Source: Clostridia bacterium (GTDB taxonomy: Bacteria; Bacillota; Clostridia; Christensenellales; CAG-138). From it: 60,908 nt of DNA. Below are positions 18,227-26,788 of this stretch, one piece after another. The notes under the pieces were generated by a model that worked only from the letters and a program-made list of their open reading frames with translations, made no database searches and was not told the origin of the DNA. Every line of letters starts with the position of its first letter. The stretch's first letter is position 1. A program made the position numbers and the translations under genes. The DNA lies in contig QKAN01000012.1 of NCBI GenBank assembly GCA_003246365.1, positions 1 through 60,908 on the forward strand. Direction: 5' to 3'.

Positions 18227-20410
18227 TTATGCTCCTACGTGGAACAGCGAAAGAACCCAGTCGAGAACGTTATAGCGGTTAAACACGGCGACGGATATCA
18301 GCGATACCGTAGACATGATCTTAATGAAGATATCGAGGCAGGGGCCGACCGTATCCTTGAGCGGATCGCCGACGGTGTCGCCGACAACTGCGGCTGCGTG
18401 CGCGTCGGTGCCTTTGCCAACGCCTTCGATGGCATTGGACTCAATATACTTTTTGCCGTTGTCCCATGCGCCACCAGCGTTGCCCGTTAGGATGGCAAGC
18501 ATGATCGAGCAGATCGTAGACCCGATTAAAATTCCGCCGACGAATTCCGGCCCAAGCAGGAAACCGGAAACAACCGGTACGATGATGGCCATAAACGCAG
18601 GCACTTTCATTTCGCCAAGGGCGCCCTTGGAGGAAATTTCGATGCAGGTTTTATAATCCGGCAGGCAGGTGCCGCAGAGGATACCGGGGATTTCGCGGAA
18701 CTGACGGCGAACTTCGTCAACCATCTTGCGCGCCGCCTTGGTGACCGCCTCGATCAGCATGCCGGAGAAGAGGAACGGCAGCGCGCCGCCGATGATTGCG
18801 CCTGCGAGCGTAATCGGCTCTATCAGGTTGAGCGAAAGCGGCGTAGCCGGATCGTTATAAGAATAAAGATAAGACACCATGAGGGACAGCGCGGCGAGCG
18901 CACCGCTTCCGATCGCAAAGCCTTTGCCGATTGCGGCGGTGGTGTTGCCAACGGAGTCCAGCTTGTCTGTGATTTTGCGAACGTCTTCTTCCAGTCCGCT
19001 CATCTCCGCGATGCCGCCCGCGTTATCGGAAATCGGGCCGTAGGTGTCGACGGACACCGTCGCGGTAACGAAGGAGAGCATTCCGACGGCAGCCATAGCG
19101 ACGCCGTAGAGTCCGGATACATAGTAAGAGATGATGATGCCGCCACCGAGAATCAGGCAAGGAATCGCTGTGGAGCGCATGCCGAGCGCGAGACCTTCTG
19201 TAATGGTTAGCGCGGGACCTTCCAGCGCGATGTGCGCAAGCCGTCGGGTCGGTTTAAAATCTGTGCTGGTGTAGTATTCTGCGGTGGCGCCGATCAAAAT
19301 GCCGGCAGCGATACCGATGAACGCACCGATCATCGGCGAAATGACGCCGACCTTGAAGCCGATCATCGAGGTGTCGAGTCCGCGGAACATAAAATAGGTA
19401 AGCGCAAATCCCGAAATGGTGGTTAAACCCGCCGAGATATAGGTTGCAAAGTTGAGCTCTTTATGCGGATGCTTCAGCGTCTTTTTCGCGAGAAGCGAAT
19501 AGATGCCGATCATGCAGGAAATAAGACCCGCTGCCGCAAAGAGAACGGGGAAGAGCAACATACGGTTGAGCAAAAGATCGCTCATGCCGGTGCCGGTTGC
19601 CTGAGACGTCAGAAAAAGATGCACGGCAAGGATGGCCGCCGCCGCAATTGAACCGACGAAGCTTTCGAGAAGATCCGAACCAAGACCGGCAACGTCGCCA
19701 ACGTTATCGCCAACGTTATCGGCGATGGTGGCGGGGTTACGCGGGTCGTCTTCCGGAATGCGTGCCTCGGTTTTGCCGACGAGGTCCGCGCCCATATCCG
19801 CGGCTTTGGTGTAGATGCCACCGCCGACACGGTTGAACATGGCGATGATCGAGCAACCGAGCGCGTAGCCCGAGAGGCACATGGTGAACGGTACGATGTG
19901 TACGCCGATCCAGTTGGGAACGGATACCATGTTGGACATGTCCAAGAGATGGAAGCCGATGCCGAAGATGAGATAAACCAATACGAGACCAAACAAAGCG
20001 AATGCGCCGACGCAAAGACCCATAACGCTGCCGCCGCGGAACGCAACTTTCAGCGCTTCGCCGATGCTCTTTGTGGTGCGCGCGGCGTTGGAAACGCGTA
20101 CGTTTGCATAGGTTGCAATCCGCATGCCGATCCAGCCGGCAGAGCCGCTCATGACCGCGCCGAGAATGAAGCACAGTGCGGTTTCGATCGACACGATGGT
20201 CGCCAGAATTGCCGCGACTGCGATCACGACGATCAGGAGTACTTTGTACTCGTAGCTGATAAAGGCGTTTGCGCCGATGCGGATCGCGCTTGCGACTTCC
20301 TTCATCTGATCGGTGCCTTCATCCATCTGTTTGACTTTTACGTAGTGAAAAGCTGCATAAGCCAGCCCGAGGACTGCCGCGAACAGTCCTAAAATCAATA
20401 ACAATGACAT
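18227..20410 (-). CDS. hppA: Membrane-bound ion-pumping pyrophosphatase, K+-dependent type
   Basis: 727 residues with about 16 membrane helices. It couples hydrolysis of pyrophosphate to export of H+ and/or Na+. Substrate-site motifs: DNVGDNVGDVAG near residue 225 and GDTVGDPLKDTVGP near the C-terminus. GNTTAA (rather than GNTTKA) in the helix near residue 480 marks the K+-dependent branch, whose members include Na+ pumps and dual pumps; the transported ion is not resolved here. The start at 20410 follows GGAGGATACC; an open extension of 114 codons upstream is AT-rich, lacks a site and is not family sequence. It offers energy recovery from biosynthetic PPi, common in anaerobes. Confidence 0.97.
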   Translation of the reverse strand: MSLLLILGLFAAVLGLAYAAFHYVKVKQMDEGTDQMKEVASAIRIGANAFISYEYKVLLIVVIAVAAILATIVSIETALCFILGAVMSGSAGWIGMRIATYANVRVSNAARTTKSIGEALKVAFRGGSVMGLCVGAFALFGLVLVYLIFGIGFHLLDMSNMVSVPNWIGVHIVPFTMCLSGYALGCSIIAMFNRVGGGIYTKAADMGADLVGKTEARIPEDDPRNPATIADNVGDNVGDVAGLGSDLLESFVGSIAAAAILAVHLFLTSQATGTGMSDLLLNRMLLFPVLFAAAGLISCMIGIYSLLAKKTLKHPHKELNFATYISAGLTTISGFALTYFMFRGLDTSMIGFKVGVISPMIGAFIGIAAGILIGATAEYYTSTDFKPTRRLAHIALEGPALTITEGLALGMRSTAIPCLILGGGIIISYYVSGLYGVAMAAVGMLSFVTATVSVDTYGPISDNAGGIAEMSGLEEDVRKITDKLDSVGNTTAAIGKGFAIGSGALAALSLMVSYLYSYNDPATPLSLNLIEPITLAGAIIGGALPFLFSGMLIEAVTKAARKMVDEVRRQFREIPGILCGTCLPDYKTCIEISSKGALGEMKVPAFMAIIVPVVSGFLLGPEFVGGILIGSTICSIMLAILTGNAGGAWDNGKKYIESNAIEGVGKGTDAHAAAVVGDTVGDPLKDTVGPCLDIFIKIMSTVSLISVAVFNRYNVLDWVLSLFHVGA

Positions 20411-20619
20411 GGTATCCTCCGACGCCGCAGTAATAAAGATATGATAAATCTGCGGATATTTCATTCCATTTATCATATGTTTCAAATCGCAAGACGGCAA
20501 ACGGAAAAATAGAATGATAAAGCATATATGATCGGTAAAAACGATAATAACCCGATAAAAAGCATGAAAACGAGCGTTATATTCGTATTGATCGATGTAA
20601 AAAATAAATTTTGCGATCA

Positions 20620-20653
20620 AAAAATAAAAAAGCCATCCTTTTGGACGGCTTTC
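20620..20653 (-). terminator. Intrinsic terminator after the DtxR-type gene
   Basis: On the minus strand AAGCCGTCC-aaaa-GGATGGCTT is followed by TTTTATTTTTT, 27 bp past the repressor stop codon. Confidence 0.9.
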
Positions 20654-20679
20654 TGACTGCCGTTTATTGGCAGATCTAT

Positions 20680-21048
20680 TTACCAGTCTTTCTCGGCATG
20701 CTTTAAAATCGCAGAAAAAGTTTCGGCGGAGATATCGTGCTCCATGCGGCAAGCATCCGCAAACGCTGTTTCCTCACATACGCCGAGGCGCATGAGAAAC
20801 TGCGCGAGCACGCGATGACGCTGATACATGCTTTCTGCAATTTCGCGGCCGCTCGGCGTGAGCGTGATACATTTATCATCGGCCATAATGATATAGGAAT
20901 TTTCGCGCAGGAGTTTGGTTGCGTGACTAACGCTTGCCTTGGTTACACCCAAACTGGCTGCAATATCGACGGAGCGCGCACAACCGTTTTTTTCCTGCTG
21001 AATCAGAATCTGTTCGAGGTAATCTTCGATGGATTCGTTAACCTGCAT
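20680..21048 (-). CDS. DtxR/MntR-type metal-dependent repressor (short form)
   Basis: 122 residues. An N-terminal winged helix (SVDIAASLGVTKASVSHATK, residues ~26-45) is followed by the metal-binding dimerisation domain, with HRVLAQFLMRLGV and ADACRMEHDIS supplying His, Cys, Glu and His ligands typical of the DtxR/MntR/IdeR family. The C-terminal SH3-like domain is absent, as in MntR. GGAGGT precedes ATG 21048. It is divergent from feoABC-like genes across a 260-bp gap that holds a palindromic operator candidate, so it probably represses ferrous iron uptake when Fe2+ (or Mn2+) is plentiful. Confidence 0.92.
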   Translation of the reverse strand: MQVNESIEDYLEQILIQQEKNGCARSVDIAASLGVTKASVSHATKLLRENSYIIMADDKCITLTPSGREIAESMYQRHRVLAQFLMRLGVCEETAFADACRMEHDISAETFSAILKHAEKDW

Positions 21049-21169
21049 ATGCGTACCTCCGTTTCTTATTTCTTATGTTACACGCATACAAAGTGAAATT
21101 CAAGTTGAAATCTGCACGGGATTTGATATCGAATCATACCTTGAAAATGGATATATTTTCCTGTCGGGG

Positions 21170-21226
21170 TTGACAAGCACGTTAAGTTGCAGTACACTCG
21201 AAACACAAAGTTAGAACTATCTAACT
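21170..21226 (+). promoter_or_regulatory. feo promoter with palindromic operator
   Basis: -35 TTGACA at 21170-21175, a 17-bp spacer, -10 TACACT at 21193-21198. The palindrome AGTTAG-aactat-CTAACT at 21209-21226 covers the expected start site region. The position fits repression by the adjacent DtxR-type regulator; that assignment is inferred from context. Confidence 0.75.
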
Positions 21227-21308
21227 ATAACATTGCAGGTTCTTTGCCTAAACGGGAATTTTCTGGAAAAAGCGGACCGGTTTCGGGCAGAACACGGAGT
21301 TTAAGGAT

Positions 21309-21680
21309 ATGACACTGGATGAATTAAAGATCGGGCATATGGGAACGATCAGCGCAGTTGCAGGAGAAGGCGCATTGCGTTTGCGTCTGCTTGATATGGG
21401 GCTCATCCCCAAAACAAAAGTTACTATGATTAAGGTTGCCCCGATGGGCGACCCGATTGAAATTTGCGTGCGCGGTTATGAGCTCACGCTGCGAAAGGAC
21501 GACGCGCGCAATATTTCGCTCGCGGAGGAAGAGGGGGATGGATATGGTATTTGCTCTCGCGGGAAATCAAAACTCGGGCAAAACGACGCTGTTCAATGCG
21601 CTTACGGGGTCCAATCAGCATGTAGGAAACTTTCCGGGGGTGACGGTGGATCAGAAGTCGGGGGAGATTCGGGGCGTTAA
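21309..21680 (+). CDS. feoA: FeoA ferrous iron transport accessory protein with overlapping C-terminal extension
   Basis: The first ~75 residues are a complete FeoA SH3-like domain (RLRLLDMGLIPKTKVTMI and GDPIEICVRGYELTLRK). The normal family end would fall at about 21534, just before feoB, but the frame stays open to 21680, adding ~48 residues read out of frame inside the feoB 5' end (142-bp overlap). The extra stretch has no family resemblance. Either the stop codon has been lost, or the G5 run at 21533-21537 hides an indel; removal of one G would fuse FeoA in frame to FeoB. FeoA modulates FeoB at the membrane. Confidence 0.85.
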   Translation: MTLDELKIGHMGTISAVAGEGALRLRLLDMGLIPKTKVTMIKVAPMGDPIEICVRGYELTLRKDDARNISLAEEEGDGYGICSRGKSKLGQNDAVQCAYGVQSACRKLSGGDGGSEVGGDSGR

Positions 21681-23547
21681 AGACGCGACGGTAGTCGATC
21701 TTCCGGGCATATATTCGATTCGTCCCTATACGCAGGAAGAGATTGTTTCGCGGGATTTTATACTGGATGGCAAGCCGGACGGAATCATCAATATTGTCGA
21801 TGCGACAAACATCGAACGAAATCTATACTTAACGCTGCAACTGCTGGAATTGCGAATTCCAATGGTGGTTGCGCTGAACATGATGGACGAAGTACGCGTC
21901 AATGGCGGATCAATCGACGTGCAGATGATGAGCCGTCTTCTTGGCGTACCCGTTGTGCCCATTGCGGCGGCAAAGAATGAAGGCGTTTCTGAATTAATCA
22001 GTCAGGCGACGAATGTCGTGAAACGCAGAATCATTCCCGCTGTGCAGGATTTTTGCCCCGATGGACCGGTTCACCGCTGCATTCACTCTGTTGCGCATGT
22101 AATTGAAGATCATGCACGGGCAATCGGCGTTTCGCCGCGGTTCAGCGCGACAAAACTCATCGAGGGCGATGATCGTTTTGCGACCAGGCTCGAACTGGAC
22201 AAAAACGAAATGGAGCTGATCGAGCACAGCGTGCTCGAAATGGAGCATGAAACGGGACTGGAACGCAACGAAGCGCTCGCGGACATGCGGTATACATTTA
22301 TTGAGGACGTGGTTGCCGCGTCCGTGATCAAATGCTGCGAAAGCAGGGAGCATAAAAGAAGCGTTGGCATCGACAAGATACTCACGGGCAAATATACCGC
22401 GCTGCCGGTGTTTTTCGGCGTCATGTTTCTCGTGTTCTGGCTGACGTTTAGCGTAATCGGCAGCACGCTTTCAGATTTGCTGACCTCCGGCATCGGTGTT
22501 TTGACAGACCTGGTCGACCAGGGCCTGACTGCCTATGGAATAAACCCTGTTGTAAAGAGCCTTGTGGTAGACGGTGTGTTTGCCGGCGTCGGCAGCGTAT
22601 TGAGTTTTTTGCCGATTGTCGTAACGCTGTTTTTCTTTCTCTCGATTTTGGAGGACACGGGTTATATGGCGCGGGTGGCGTTTGTTATGGATCGCCTGCT
22701 GCGTAAAATTGGTCTCTCCGGTCGCAGCTTTGTGCCGATGCTGATCGGGTTCGGTTGCTCTGTGCCGGCAATTATGGCTACGAGAACCCTCGCCTCCGAC
22801 CGGGATCGGAAGATGACGATTCTCTTGACGCCGTTTATGAGCTGTTCGGCAAAGATACCGATTTATGCGGTGTTCTGCGCGGCGTTCTTTGCGCGGTATC
22901 AGGCGTTGGTTATGATTGGACTCTATGCGTCCGGCGTGATATTCGGGGTTCTTGTTGCGTTGCTGCTCAAGGGAACGGCATTCCGCGGAGAGCCGGTGCC
23001 GTTTGTCATGGAACTGCCGAACTATCGCATGCCGTCACCGAAAAACGTTTTATTGTTGCTTTGGGAAAAAGCGAAAGATTTTCTCGAACGTGCGTTTACC
23101 ATCATCCTTCTGGCAAGCGTGATTATCTGGTTCTTGCAGACGTTTGATACGCGCCTGAATGTGGTGACGGAAAGCGCCGGTAGTCTGCTGGCAATGATCG
23201 GGCGGCTCATTGCGCCGATTTTCAAACCGGTTGGCTTTGCGGATTGGCGGGTGGCTACCGCGTTGATATCGGGCTTTGTTGCGAAAGAAGCCGTTGTCAG
23301 CACCTTGTCTGTTCTTACGGGAACGGGCATCACGCAGTTGCACACGGTGCTCGCAAGCCTCTTTACGCCGCTTTCTGCAATCAGCTTTCTGCTGTTCACG
23401 TTGTTGTATACGCCTTGCGTGGCGGCTGTTGCAACCATTCGCAAGGAGCTCAAGAGCGGAATTGCCACGGTTGGCGTTGTAATCATGCAGTGCGCCGTGG
23501 CGTGGATTGTCGCATTCGCGGCTTATCAGATCGGAGGATTGTTTTAG
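21538..23547 (+). CDS. feoB: Ferrous iron transporter FeoB
   Basis: 669 residues. The N-terminal G domain has G1 GNQNSGKT (residues 8-15), switch GNFPGVTVDQKSG, G3 DLPGIYS and G4 NMMDE; a GDI helical region follows, then a polytopic C-terminal half with two Gate motifs (SGRSFVPMLIGFGCSVPAIM core, and FVAKEAVVSTL). It takes up Fe2+ across the cytoplasmic membrane. The start ATG 21538 is chosen because GGAGG at 21524-21528 lies nine bases ahead and the G1 motif follows at once; the open frame upstream to 21436 belongs to the feoA coding region. Operon feoA-feoB-small Cys-rich protein. Confidence 0.97.
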   Translation: MDMVFALAGNQNSGKTTLFNALTGSNQHVGNFPGVTVDQKSGEIRGVKDATVVDLPGIYSIRPYTQEEIVSRDFILDGKPDGIINIVDATNIERNLYLTLQLLELRIPMVVALNMMDEVRVNGGSIDVQMMSRLLGVPVVPIAAAKNEGVSELISQATNVVKRRIIPAVQDFCPDGPVHRCIHSVAHVIEDHARAIGVSPRFSATKLIEGDDRFATRLELDKNEMELIEHSVLEMEHETGLERNEALADMRYTFIEDVVAASVIKCCESREHKRSVGIDKILTGKYTALPVFFGVMFLVFWLTFSVIGSTLSDLLTSGIGVLTDLVDQGLTAYGINPVVKSLVVDGVFAGVGSVLSFLPIVVTLFFFLSILEDTGYMARVAFVMDRLLRKIGLSGRSFVPMLIGFGCSVPAIMATRTLASDRDRKMTILLTPFMSCSAKIPIYAVFCAAFFARYQALVMIGLYASGVIFGVLVALLLKGTAFRGEPVPFVMELPNYRMPSPKNVLLLLWEKAKDFLERAFTIILLASVIIWFLQTFDTRLNVVTESAGSLLAMIGRLIAPIFKPVGFADWRVATALISGFVAKEAVVSTLSVLTGTGITQLHTVLASLFTPLSAISFLLFTLLYTPCVAAVATIRKELKSGIATVGVVIMQCAVAWIVAFAAYQIGGLF

Positions 23548-23715
23548 TTGAAGTTTCTGGATTATGCGATATTGGCGCTTGTCGTAATTGTGATTGGGCT
23601 GGCCGTGTGGCGAATGATAAAACGAAGGAAATCAGGCTCTTGCTGCGGTTGCAGCGGCGGCTGCGAGCACTGCGCCGCGCGCGGGAACTGCGAAGAGAAC
23701 CGGAACTTAAAATAG
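23548..23715 (+). CDS. FeoB-associated Cys-rich membrane protein
   Basis: 55 residues starting at TTG 23548, directly after the feoB stop, with GGAGG at 23533-23537. A single N-terminal membrane helix (YAILALVVIVIGLAVW) is followed by a basic stretch KRRK and a Cys-rich tail SCCGCSGGCEHC plus one more Cys. This matches the small FeoB-associated family (PF12669-like) found after feoB in Bacillota, thought to act as an FeoC-like partner or iron-handling peptide at the inner face of the membrane. Family call is by pattern and position. Confidence 0.88.
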   Translation: MKFLDYAILALVVIVIGLAVWRMIKRRKSGSCCGCSGGCEHCAARGNCEENRNLK

Positions 23716-23739
23716 AGATCAAAACGCTTGAAACAAATC

Positions 23740-23771
23740 GATCCGCCGGAACTGTCCGGCGGATTTATTTT
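23740..23771 (+). terminator. Intrinsic terminator of the feo operon
   Basis: ATCCGCCGGA-actg-TCCGGCGGAT followed by TTATTTTT, 25 bp after the small Cys-rich gene. Confidence 0.93.
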
Positions 23772-23775
23772 TCGT

Positions 23776-23846
23776 TTCATATTGACAAACATCGATATGA
23801 AGCGTAACATTCGATATGGCTTCATATTGATAAATATCGATATGAA
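23776..23846 (+). promoter_or_regulatory. ars promoter with two ArsR-type operators
   Basis: -35 TTGACA at 23782-23787, a 17-bp spacer, -10 TAACAT at 23805-23810. Two 26-bp imperfect palindromes, both opening TTCATATTGA and ending ATCGATATGAA, lie at 23776-23801 (over the -35 and spacer) and 23821-23846 (just after the start site), 45 bp apart. In the second the arms pair at 11 of 12 positions. Such A/T palindromes are typical ArsR/SmtB operators; binding by the ArsR encoded next is inferred. Confidence 0.85.
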
Positions 23847-23890
23847 GTCGGGGCATGAAATACTGAAATCGACCGAAGCGAGGCGTGCAA

Positions 23891-24250
23891 ATGCAAGCAG
23901 ACTATTCCCAGCAGGCTAAAATCATGAAAGCGTTTTGCGACGAGAACAGGTTAAAAATTCTCGCCTGCTTGCGCGACGGTGAAAAATGCGCCTGCAATCT
24001 TCTGGAGAATTTGGAGATTGGACAACCTTCGCTCTCGTATCATATGAAAATACTGGTCGAAAGCGGCGTGGTGGAAAGCCGCGAATGCGGGAAATGGACG
24101 CATTATTGCCTGAGCGAAAACGGTTCAAAGCAGGCAATCGACATGTTCCGCGCACTCATTACGCCGGAGATGGAAAACAAATCTTGCAGCAAGCAAAACG
24201 CAATACGCGTTTGCAGAAATAATGACGGAATCAGAGGATGCAGTAAATGA
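23891..24250 (+). CDS. arsR: ArsR-family arsenical-responsive repressor
   Basis: 119 residues. Winged helix with recognition region IGQPSLSYHMKILVESGVV and wing GKWTHYCL. KCACNLL near residue 34 is the equivalent of the ELCVCDL motif whose two Cys bind As(III)/Sb(III). The C-terminal tail adds several more Cys (SCSKQ, RVCRN, RGCSK), which could supply a further thiol ligand. ATG 23891 is preferred over GTG 23885 because GAGG lies at 23880-23883. Its TGA overlaps the next gene's ATG by four bases (ATGA). First gene of the arsenic operon, under two palindromic operators. Confidence 0.93.
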   Translation: MQADYSQQAKIMKAFCDENRLKILACLRDGEKCACNLLENLEIGQPSLSYHMKILVESGVVESRECGKWTHYCLSENGSKQAIDMFRALITPEMENKSCSKQNAIRVCRNNDGIRGCSK

Positions 24251-25251
24251 AAGCAGTTTGGGACTTTTTTCAAAATCAAGTGTTATCTATGCGTTGGTTG
24301 AACGATTTAATCGGAAGTGCGCTGAGCGCGACCGGGCTAGATATTAGCAATCGCTGGGTTGGCAGTTTACAGTTTTTTGTGTACGATGTAATCAAGATTA
24401 CGATTCTGCTGTGCACGTTGATTTTTGTAATCAGTTATATCCAGAGCTTTTTTCCGCCGGAACGCAGCAAAAAAATTCTTGGGCGATTTCACGGACTGGG
24501 TGCCAACAGCATTGCCGCGCTGTTGGGCACGGTGACGCCGTTTTGTTCCTGCTCGTCGATTCCGCTGTTCATCGGGTTCACTTCCGCCGGACTTCCGGTT
24601 GGCGTCACGTTTTCGTTTCTGATTTCTTCGCCGATGGTCGATCTTGGGTCGCTTGTGCTGCTCATGAGCATCTTTGGCGCGAAAGTTGCGGTGGTATACG
24701 TTCTCTTCGGGCTGATCATTGCGGTGCTCGGTGGATCACTGATCGAAAAGCTGCATATGGAACGATATGTAGAGAGCTTTATCTTAACCGCGGGAAGCGT
24801 GGATATCGAATCGCCTGAATTGACGCTTCGGGATCGACTGATCTATGCAAAAGAACAGATGGTCGGTACGTTTAAGAAGGTGTTTCCTTATGTGCTGATC
24901 GGTGTAGGCATCGGCGCGGTCATCCACAACTGGATTCCCGAAGAGTGGGTGGTTGCGGTGCTCGGCAGCAAGAATCCGTTTGGCGTAGTATTGGCAACGC
25001 TGGTCGGCGTGCCGATGTATGCAGACATCTTCGGCACAATTCCGATTGCGGAGGCGCTCTTCTCAAAAGGCGCGCTGCTTGGTTCAATTCTGTCGTTCAT
25101 GATGGCGGTTACCACGCTGTCGCTGCCTTCCATGATTATGCTCCGCAAAGCGGTTAAGCCGAAACTGCTGGCGCTGTTTATTGCGATTTGCACAGTCGGC
25201 ATTATACTGGTCGGATATCTCTTTAACGCATTGCAAGGAATCCTCGCCTGA
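24247..25251 (+). CDS. ArsP-like permease (DUF318 family)
   Basis: 334 residues with about eight membrane segments of the PF03773 permease family. The signature TPFCSCSSIPLFIGF near residue 97-111 is the conserved Cys-bearing motif, and the second half contains a related ATLVGVPMYADIFGTIPIAEA segment (core GVPMYADIFGTIPIAEA), consistent with two inverted halves. Family members such as ArsP export trivalent organoarsenicals. Here no ArsB or Acr3 is present, so this is the best efflux candidate of the operon. Translationally coupled to arsR by an ATGA overlap. Confidence 0.85.
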   Translation: MKAVWDFFQNQVLSMRWLNDLIGSALSATGLDISNRWVGSLQFFVYDVIKITILLCTLIFVISYIQSFFPPERSKKILGRFHGLGANSIAALLGTVTPFCSCSSIPLFIGFTSAGLPVGVTFSFLISSPMVDLGSLVLLMSIFGAKVAVVYVLFGLIIAVLGGSLIEKLHMERYVESFILTAGSVDIESPELTLRDRLIYAKEQMVGTFKKVFPYVLIGVGIGAVIHNWIPEEWVVAVLGSKNPFGVVLATLVGVPMYADIFGTIPIAEALFSKGALLGSILSFMMAVTTLSLPSMIMLRKAVKPKLLALFIAICTVGIILVGYLFNALQGILA

Positions 25252-25302
25252 TACGGCGGGGCGTTGGAATTACAACAGACTCAACAAAAGAAGGAGATTA
25301 TT

Positions 25303-25644
25303 ATGTTTGGAAAACGTTTAAACAAAGACAAAGAAGAAAAGTGCGGTACCGGCGCGCAGACGAAGGAAAGCAAACCGGCAGCTCCCAAAGCGGAAACGCA
25401 CGCGGAACGCGTTCTGATTCTTGGCGCAGGCTGCCCGAAATGCCGCGCGCTGGAGCAGACGGTTGTAAAGGCGATGGAAGAGCTCGGTTCGAGCGAGGCG
25501 GTCGGCCATGTAACGGATTATGCCGAAATGGCAAAATTCGGCGTTATGAGCACGCCTGCGCTTGTCATCGACGGAAAAGTTCTCACCGCCGGACGTATGC
25601 TCAACCCCAATGAAGCGCTCAAATTACTGAAAGAAAACTTATAA
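25303..25644 (+). CDS. Thioredoxin-like CxxC protein (TM0996/MTH895 type)
   Basis: 113 residues: a variable charged N-terminus (~35) and a compact thioredoxin-fold domain. The redox motif is GAGCPKCRALE (Cys-Pro-Lys-Cys near residues 45-48), and the cis-Pro loop is GVMSTPALVIDGK. The group is often called redox-active disulfide protein 2 and is regularly found next to DUF318 permeases in Bacillota and Archaea. AAGGAGA precedes ATG 25303. It could reduce the permease Cys motif or deliver reductant to ArsC; both are inferences from position. Confidence 0.88.
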   Translation: MFGKRLNKDKEEKCGTGAQTKESKPAAPKAETHAERVLILGAGCPKCRALEQTVVKAMEELGSSEAVGHVTDYAEMAKFGVMSTPALVIDGKVLTAGRMLNPNEALKLLKENL

Positions 25645-25665
25645 TTCAATCACGGAGGACGCCGC

Positions 25666-26145
25666 TTGTTTACTTATATTCTCTATGCGCTTGCTATCGC
25701 CGGTCTTGCGATTTCGTTTTTCAAAGATCGTAAAAAGACCAAAGCTGCGCTCATGAAGGCATGGAAAGCGTTTGAAAACATCCTGCCGCAGTTATTGACG
25801 ATATTCCTGGTAATCGGCTTTTTGCTTGCGGTCTTTCCGCAGGAAACGATTCAAGCGTTGCTCGGTTCAAATAGCGGGTTCCTTGGCATCCTTGCGGCGG
25901 CTGTGATCGGCTCCGTAACGCTGATGCCCGGCTTTGTGGCGTTTCCGCTGGCGGCCGCCCTGCTCAAGAGCGGCGCGGGATATATGCAGCTTGCGGCGTT
26001 TGTCTCCACGTTGATGATGGTTGGCGTGATTACAATACCGATTGAACGCAAGACGTTCGGCTTGCGTGCAACGTTGACGCGAAACGGAGCGGCGTTCGTC
26101 TTTTCAATTCTGGTTGCGGTCGTGATGGGGGTGGTGATGGCATGA
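25666..26145 (+). CDS. Half-size permease subunit 1
   Basis: 159 residues, four to five membrane helices. LMPGFVAFPLAAALL in the middle aligns in style with the core of DUF318 permeases and with the next protein (GPLYAAFPFAGIML), so the two look like the separate halves of an inverted-repeat permease. The Cys motif of the ArsP-like protein is absent. Start TTG 25666 follows ACGGAGG. The end overlaps the next start as ATGA. The cargo is unknown; the operon suggests an arsenic-related role, possibly as a heterodimer with the next subunit. Confidence 0.75.
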   Translation: MFTYILYALAIAGLAISFFKDRKKTKAALMKAWKAFENILPQLLTIFLVIGFLLAVFPQETIQALLGSNSGFLGILAAAVIGSVTLMPGFVAFPLAAALLKSGAGYMQLAAFVSTLMMVGVITIPIERKTFGLRATLTRNGAAFVFSILVAVVMGVVMA

Positions 26146-26744
26146 GCGAACAAATGAAGCCGACAAATCCGGCGGGCGGCATGCCAAACCAGCCGATGCA
26201 ACAGAAGAAACCGTTTCTAAAGCGGTACGGTGCGTTTTTTATCCTGCTTGCGGCGGGAGTAATCGCCGGATTTGCACTGCCGGAAATCGGACAAAAAGCC
26301 TTAAACAATACAATCGGCAATTTCAAAGAGATGCTCTCTGTGTTGCCGCCGATCTTTATTCTGCTCGGCCTTCTGGATGTATGGGTCGATCGCGCGACGA
26401 TGATGAAATACACCGGAAAAGGCTCCGGGTTCAAAGGCGTGTTGATCGCGTTTTTACTGGGGTCTGCGGCGGCGGGTCCGCTCTACGCGGCGTTTCCGTT
26501 TGCGGGCATCATGCTGAAAAAAGGCAGCAGTCTGACAAACGTATTTATTTTCATCGGTGCATGGTCCACCACAAAGATACCGTTGCTTGCGTTTGAAGCG
26601 GCAAGTATGGGATTAAAGTTCATGCTTGCGCGGCTTGCGCTGAGTTTAATCGGAATCCCGCTGATCGCGATTCTCACGGAGAGATCGCTTGGAAAGTCGC
26701 AGCAGACGGAGATTTATGCGCTTAACGGAGCGGAAGAACCATAA
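26142..26744 (+). CDS. Half-size permease subunit 2
   Basis: 200 residues. A soluble Pro/Gln/Met-rich N-terminus of ~25 residues is followed by about five membrane helices with GSAAAGPLYAAFPFAGIML near residue 106-124 and WSTTKIPLLAFEAASMG. These match in spacing the GSVTLMPGFVAFPLAAALL and GVITIPIERKTFG segments of the preceding protein. The ATGA overlap suggests equal synthesis of both. Probably the second half of a split permease of the DUF318 superfamily; assignment is by comparison inside the window. Confidence 0.75.
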   Translation: MSEQMKPTNPAGGMPNQPMQQKKPFLKRYGAFFILLAAGVIAGFALPEIGQKALNNTIGNFKEMLSVLPPIFILLGLLDVWVDRATMMKYTGKGSGFKGVLIAFLLGSAAAGPLYAAFPFAGIMLKKGSSLTNVFIFIGAWSTTKIPLLAFEAASMGLKFMLARLALSLIGIPLIAILTERSLGKSQQTEIYALNGAEEP

Positions 26745-26788
26745 CGAATCTTTGTCATACTGCAAAGATCGCACGCGGAGGCGTTTTT

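Noticed and set aside
20411-20752. In-frame N-terminal extension of the pyrophosphatase
   Set aside because: It runs through AT-rich promoter DNA, the DtxR gene terminator and the end of that gene; the real start has GGAGG at the right distance.
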